The notes under the pieces are model-generated. The model was not told the origin of the DNA. It saw only the letters and a program-made list of their open reading frames with translations, and made no database searches. This document shows positions 61,593 through 64,000 of a stretch of DNA of 64,000 nucleotides, in pieces. Numbering within the stretch: position 1 is the first letter of the stretch; each line of letters begins with the position of its first letter. The position numbers and the translations under genes are program-made. This DNA is from Streptomyces subrutilus (lineage in GTDB: Bacteria > Actinomycetota > Actinomycetes > Streptomycetales > Streptomycetaceae): the NCBI RefSeq assembly GCF_008704535.1, contig NZ_CP023701.1, positions 3,722,501 to 3,786,500 on the forward strand, in the 5' to 3' direction.

Positions 61593-61605
61593 ATGAAGAT
61601 CTCAC
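61593..61605. promoter_or_regulatory. Cluster motif copy 3
   Basis: ATGAAGATCTCAC, exact inverse of the 56041 copy. A second CTCAC lies 22 bp upstream (61579), the spacing at which SARPs bind direct repeats. Confidence 0.7.
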
Positions 61606-61691
61606 ATGGGTGCGCGGCACCCCCCGGAGCACCGCCCCGACGGGGTGCGGACCGGTCGTGCGGGCGGGCCGCGCGGCGGCGGCCGGCCTTT

Positions 61692-61703
61692 AAGCGAGCG
61701 CTT
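61692..61703. promoter_or_regulatory. Operator-like dyad
   Basis: AAGCGAGCGCTT, inverted AAGCG/CGCTT, the shape of a TetR or LacI operator, between the cluster motif and the dioxygenase. Confidence 0.45.
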
Positions 61704-61818
61704 GATGACGATGTTGCCCGCATCCGCTCTCCCTACGCTCGAATTCCCCTCGGGGCCCTCCCCGTTCCCTTTCCCCGTACCCGCGGGGGCGACCGCCCCC
61801 GCGAGGAAGAAGGTCCAC

Positions 61819-62511
61819 GTGAACGCCACCGCCGAGGCCCCGCCGTACGGCCGAATCCTTCGGCTCGAAGAGCTCCTGGAGGCCGCCTGCGTCCGCGAGG
61901 ACGACGTCGAGCGGGTGCTGTTCCTGGCCACCCACCAGTCCTGCGAGATCTTCTTCGCCGTCGTGCTGCGCCACCTCCAGGACGTGCGCGAGGCCCTGGA
62001 CGCGGGCGACGGCTTCCTCGCGGCCCGCCGGGCGGCCCCGCTGCCCGTCATCTTCCGTACGCTCGTGGGCCAGTTCGACGGGCTGGCCACCCTCACCCCG
62101 GCGGCCTTCGAGGCGATCCGCACCGCCCTGGGCGAGGCCAGCGGCTTCCAATCCGCCCAGTTCCGGGAGATCGAGTACCTCTGCGGACTGCGCGACACCC
62201 GCTTCCTGAACACCGCCGGGTTCAGCGCCGCCGAGCGGGAGCGGCTGCGCACCCGGCTGGAGGAGCGCTCCGTGCAGGAGGCGTACCGCGACTACACGGC
62301 CGGCGGTCCGGACCGCGAGGCCGCCGACGCCGCCCGGCGGGCGCTGCTCGACTTCGACGAGGCGATGGCGCTGTGGCGGGCCCGGCACGCGGTGCTCGCC
62401 GAGCGGTTCCTGGGCGGCACCGCCGGCACCGCCGGCTCCGACGGGGCCTCGTACCTGTGGGCGGCGGCCCGCCGCCGGGTGCTCCCCGAGGTGTGGGCGG
62501 AACTGGCGTGA
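61819..62511 (+). CDS. Tryptophan 2,3-dioxygenase
   Basis: A 230-aa haem dioxygenase, opening the indole ring of tryptophan to N-formylkynurenine. VLFLATHQSCEIFFAVVLRHL carries Phe35 and the active-site His39. ASGFQSAQFREIEYLCG has the substrate Arg116. WRARHAVLAERFLGGTAGTAGSDGASYLW has the axial His190 and the GTGGSSG-type loop, here GTAGSDG. I chose GTG 61819: GGAAGAAGG lies 5 bases upstream and the family start (PPYGRILRLEELL) follows. The stop overlaps the next gene (GTGA). This small form resembles those in natural-product clusters. Confidence 0.85.
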   Translation: MNATAEAPPYGRILRLEELLEAACVREDDVERVLFLATHQSCEIFFAVVLRHLQDVREALDAGDGFLAARRAAPLPVIFRTLVGQFDGLATLTPAAFEAIRTALGEASGFQSAQFREIEYLCGLRDTRFLNTAGFSAAERERLRTRLEERSVQEAYRDYTAGGPDREAADAARRALLDFDEAMALWRARHAVLAERFLGGTAGTAGSDGASYLWAAARRRVLPEVWAELA

Positions 62512-63362
62512 GCACCGCCGGACTCGACCTCGACTACTCGCCCAGCTCCCTCGTCCCCGACCTCGACGTGCACCTCGCGCGGTACGCCGCCGACAGCGCA
62601 CGCGCCCGGGAGACCCTGCCGGCGCACCTGGACCTGCCGTGCGGACCGCTGCCGGAGCAGCGGCTCGACCTGTTCCCCGCGGCCGACCCGGGGGCGCCGC
62701 TGGTGGTCTTCGTGCACGGCGGCTACTGGCAGGAGCTCAGCAGGTCCGAAGCGGCCTTCGCGGCGGCGGACTTCGTGGCCGCGGGCGTCTCCTTCGCGGC
62801 GCTCGGCTACGGTCTGGCGCCCGGGTACGGGATGCGCGCCATCACCGCCATGGCCGCCGACTCCGTACGCCGTGTCTGCGCGGGCCGGGCCCGGCTGCCC
62901 GGCGCCCCCTCGGCCGTGCACCTCGCCGGACACTCCGCCGGGGCCCACCTGGTGGCCTCGGCGCTCCTGGACACGGCCGGCTGGCGTGCGGCGGGTCTGG
63001 ACGCGGCGGCCGAGATCGCCTCCGCGACGCTGGTCAGCGGCGTGTACGCGCTGGAGCCGCTGACGGGCACCTACGTCAACGACGCGCTCGGCATGGACGC
63101 CGCCGAGGCCCGCGAGCTCAGCCCGCTGCTCCGGCTGACCGCCGGGGCCGCGGCGCTGCCGCCGCTGGTCGTGGCCCGGGGCGAGCGCGAGACGGCGGCC
63201 TTCGGGCGGCAGCAGGCGGAGTTCGCCGGGGCCGCGCGGGCGGGCGGCGCGGACGTGGCGGAGCTGGTGGTGCCCGGACGGCACCACTTCGACCTGCCCT
63301 TCGACCTCGGGCGGCCGGACACCGCCCTCGGGGCGGCCCTCGCCCGCCGGATCCGGGGGTGA
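62508..63362 (+). CDS. Kynurenine formamidase (alpha/beta hydrolase)
   Basis: A 284-aa alpha/beta hydrolase. VVFVHGGYWQELSRSEAAF has the HGGYW oxyanion motif of kynurenine formamidases, and HLAGHSAGAHLV contains the nucleophile Ser143. VPGRHHFDLPFDL supplies the catalytic His. It hydrolyses N-formylkynurenine made by the previous gene to kynurenine. GTGA overlaps at both ends couple it to the dioxygenase and the transferase. Confidence 0.88.
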   Translation: MSTAGLDLDYSPSSLVPDLDVHLARYAADSARARETLPAHLDLPCGPLPEQRLDLFPAADPGAPLVVFVHGGYWQELSRSEAAFAAADFVAAGVSFAALGYGLAPGYGMRAITAMAADSVRRVCAGRARLPGAPSAVHLAGHSAGAHLVASALLDTAGWRAAGLDAAAEIASATLVSGVYALEPLTGTYVNDALGMDAAEARELSPLLRLTAGAAALPPLVVARGERETAAFGRQQAEFAGAARAGGADVAELVVPGRHHFDLPFDLGRPDTALGAALARRIRG

Positions 63363-64000
63363 TCCGGTCCCTGCTGCCCGCCGGAGCCGTCGGCGCGGAT
63401 GCCTTCGGGGACGCCCCCGAAGGGGTGCTGCTGCCGGCCGAGGAGGCGGCGGTGGCCGGCGTCGCGGCCGGGCGGCGGCGCGAGTTCGCCACCGTACGGC
63501 ACTGCGCCCGCCGGGCCCTGCGCGAGCTCGCCGGGGACCGGCCCGGCGGGGCCGCGCGGGATCCGGTGGCGCTGCTGCCCGACCGGGACGGCGTGCCCCG
63601 CTGGCCCGGCGGGACCGTGGGGAGCATGACCCACACCCGGGGCTACCGGGCCGCCGCCGTCGCCCCGGCCGCGCGCGTGACCCGGCTCGGCATCGACGCG
63701 GAGCCGGACCGGCCGCTGCGCGCGGGGGTGCTGGAGACCATCGCGCTGCCGGCCGAGCGGTCGGCGCTGGCGGCCGCCTCCGGGGCCGGCGGCGCGTGCC
63801 GGGACCGGCTGTTGTTCTGCGCCAAGGAGGCCGCGTACAAGGCCTGGTTCCCGCACGTCCGGATCCGGCTCGGCTTCCGCGACGTGGAGATCGTCTTCGA
63901 CGCCCGGGCCGGCGCGCTCCCGGCCGCCGGGCTCCCCGCCGCCGGGGCCCCGGCCGTCCTGGGCGGGTTCCGGGCGTACGTCCGGCACGGCTCCGGAGAC
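63359..64000 (+). CDS. 4'-Phosphopantetheinyl transferase (runs past window)
   Basis: 214 codons visible, with no stop before the right edge. It is an EntD/Sfp-type transferase: the Mg-binding RLGIDAEPDRPL, and LLFCAKEAAYKAWFPHV, the conserved K-E-x-x-x-K helix. GSMTHTRGYRAAAV is the upstream substrate loop. It primes carrier proteins of NRPS/PKS with CoA. The GTG overlaps the formamidase stop (GTGA), so it belongs to the same operon. Its presence suggests that carrier-protein genes lie beyond the window. Confidence 0.9.
   Translation, partial: MIRSLLPAGAVGADAFGDAPEGVLLPAEEAAVAGVAAGRRREFATVRHCARRALRELAGDRPGGAARDPVALLPDRDGVPRWPGGTVGSMTHTRGYRAAAVAPAARVTRLGIDAEPDRPLRAGVLETIALPAERSALAAASGAGGACRDRLLFCAKEAAYKAWFPHVRIRLGFRDVEIVFDARAGALPAAGLPAAGAPAVLGGFRAYVRHGSGD

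Larger units (their letters stand above)
61489..61818. promoter_or_regulatory. Divergent promoter region, precursor/dioxygenase
   Basis: A 330-bp gene-free stretch. It holds the precursor promoter on the left, the cluster motif at 61593 and a separate dyad at 61692. An in-frame extension of the dioxygenase through 61705 begins at an ATG but reads as a Pro-rich stretch unlike the enzyme family. Confidence 0.6.

Noticed and set aside
61606-61818. N-terminal extension of tryptophan dioxygenase
   Set aside because: The stretch is Pro-rich and unlike the family, and a better start with GGAAGAAGG is at 61819.

Overview
The window is high-GC DNA (long GC-rich codon third positions, GTG/TTG starts, 4-base ATGA/GTGA gene overlaps) and reads as the chromosomal core of a Streptomyces or close relative. 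Three perfect parS sites (GTTTCACGTGAAAC at 31173, 51171 and 51197) suggest that it lies near the replication origin. As I remember it, the order bkd operon, DevR-like regulator, two kinases, moeA, second bkd operon and bkdR resembles the SCO3815-SCO3832 part of S. coelicolor; this is recollection, not a search.

1-13 kb: a guanine deaminase beside a truncated transporter, an ATP-grasp-like protein, a LURP-one-related protein, a nitrilase-superfamily amidase, a mycothiol-dependent isomerase-type protein, an MFS transporter coupled to a GntR regulator, a signal-less papain-like protease with a lectin-type propeller followed by a chagasin-type inhibitor, and a glutaredoxin-like protein with a tiny upstream ORF. 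A long-hairpin MITE and an IS5-type element sit end to end at CTAG targets, exactly at the stop codon of a hypothetical gene. A GNAT acetyltransferase and an 11-copy GC-rich repeat array follow.

13-38 kb: two complete branched-chain 2-oxoacid dehydrogenase operons (E1alpha, E1beta, E2), the second one divergent from its Lrp-type regulator BkdR. Between them lie a DevR/DosR-like response regulator with a DevR-box-like site in front of the next gene, two Ser/Thr kinases, a PadR-ABC-FtsX module with a probably leaderless regulator gene, the proteasome activator Bpa, mobA-moeA, a K+ channel and a quinone oxidoreductase.

38-55 kb: phenylacetate catabolism: a TetR regulator coupled to paaH, divergent paaN, and the epoxidase operon paaABCDE, followed by an acyl-CoA dehydrogenase. 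Two exact and one near-exact copy of one operator tie the paa promoters, and perhaps bkd, to the TetR protein. An HTTM/DUF5819 membrane pair and a TrmH-type methyltransferase lie inside this region. After it come a rhodanese, a J-domain protein, twin parS sites, a DUF2252 protein and a two-component system whose kinase has an unusual C-terminal membrane-anchored domain.

55-64 kb (to the window edge): a probable RiPP-type biosynthetic cluster. It has a SARP activator, a stand-alone SagB N-terminal-like protein with no nitroreductase domain, a DesK/DesR-like pair, a fused ThiF-like/YcaO cyclodehydratase translationally coupled to a 64-aa candidate precursor peptide and, divergently, tryptophan 2,3-dioxygenase, kynurenine formamidase and phosphopantetheinyl transferase genes. 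A short motif (TGAAGWTCTCAC) occurs before the SARP gene, before the SagB-like gene and in the precursor/dioxygenase promoter, marking the left edge and the shared control of the cluster. It is the best candidate here for an undescribed system.
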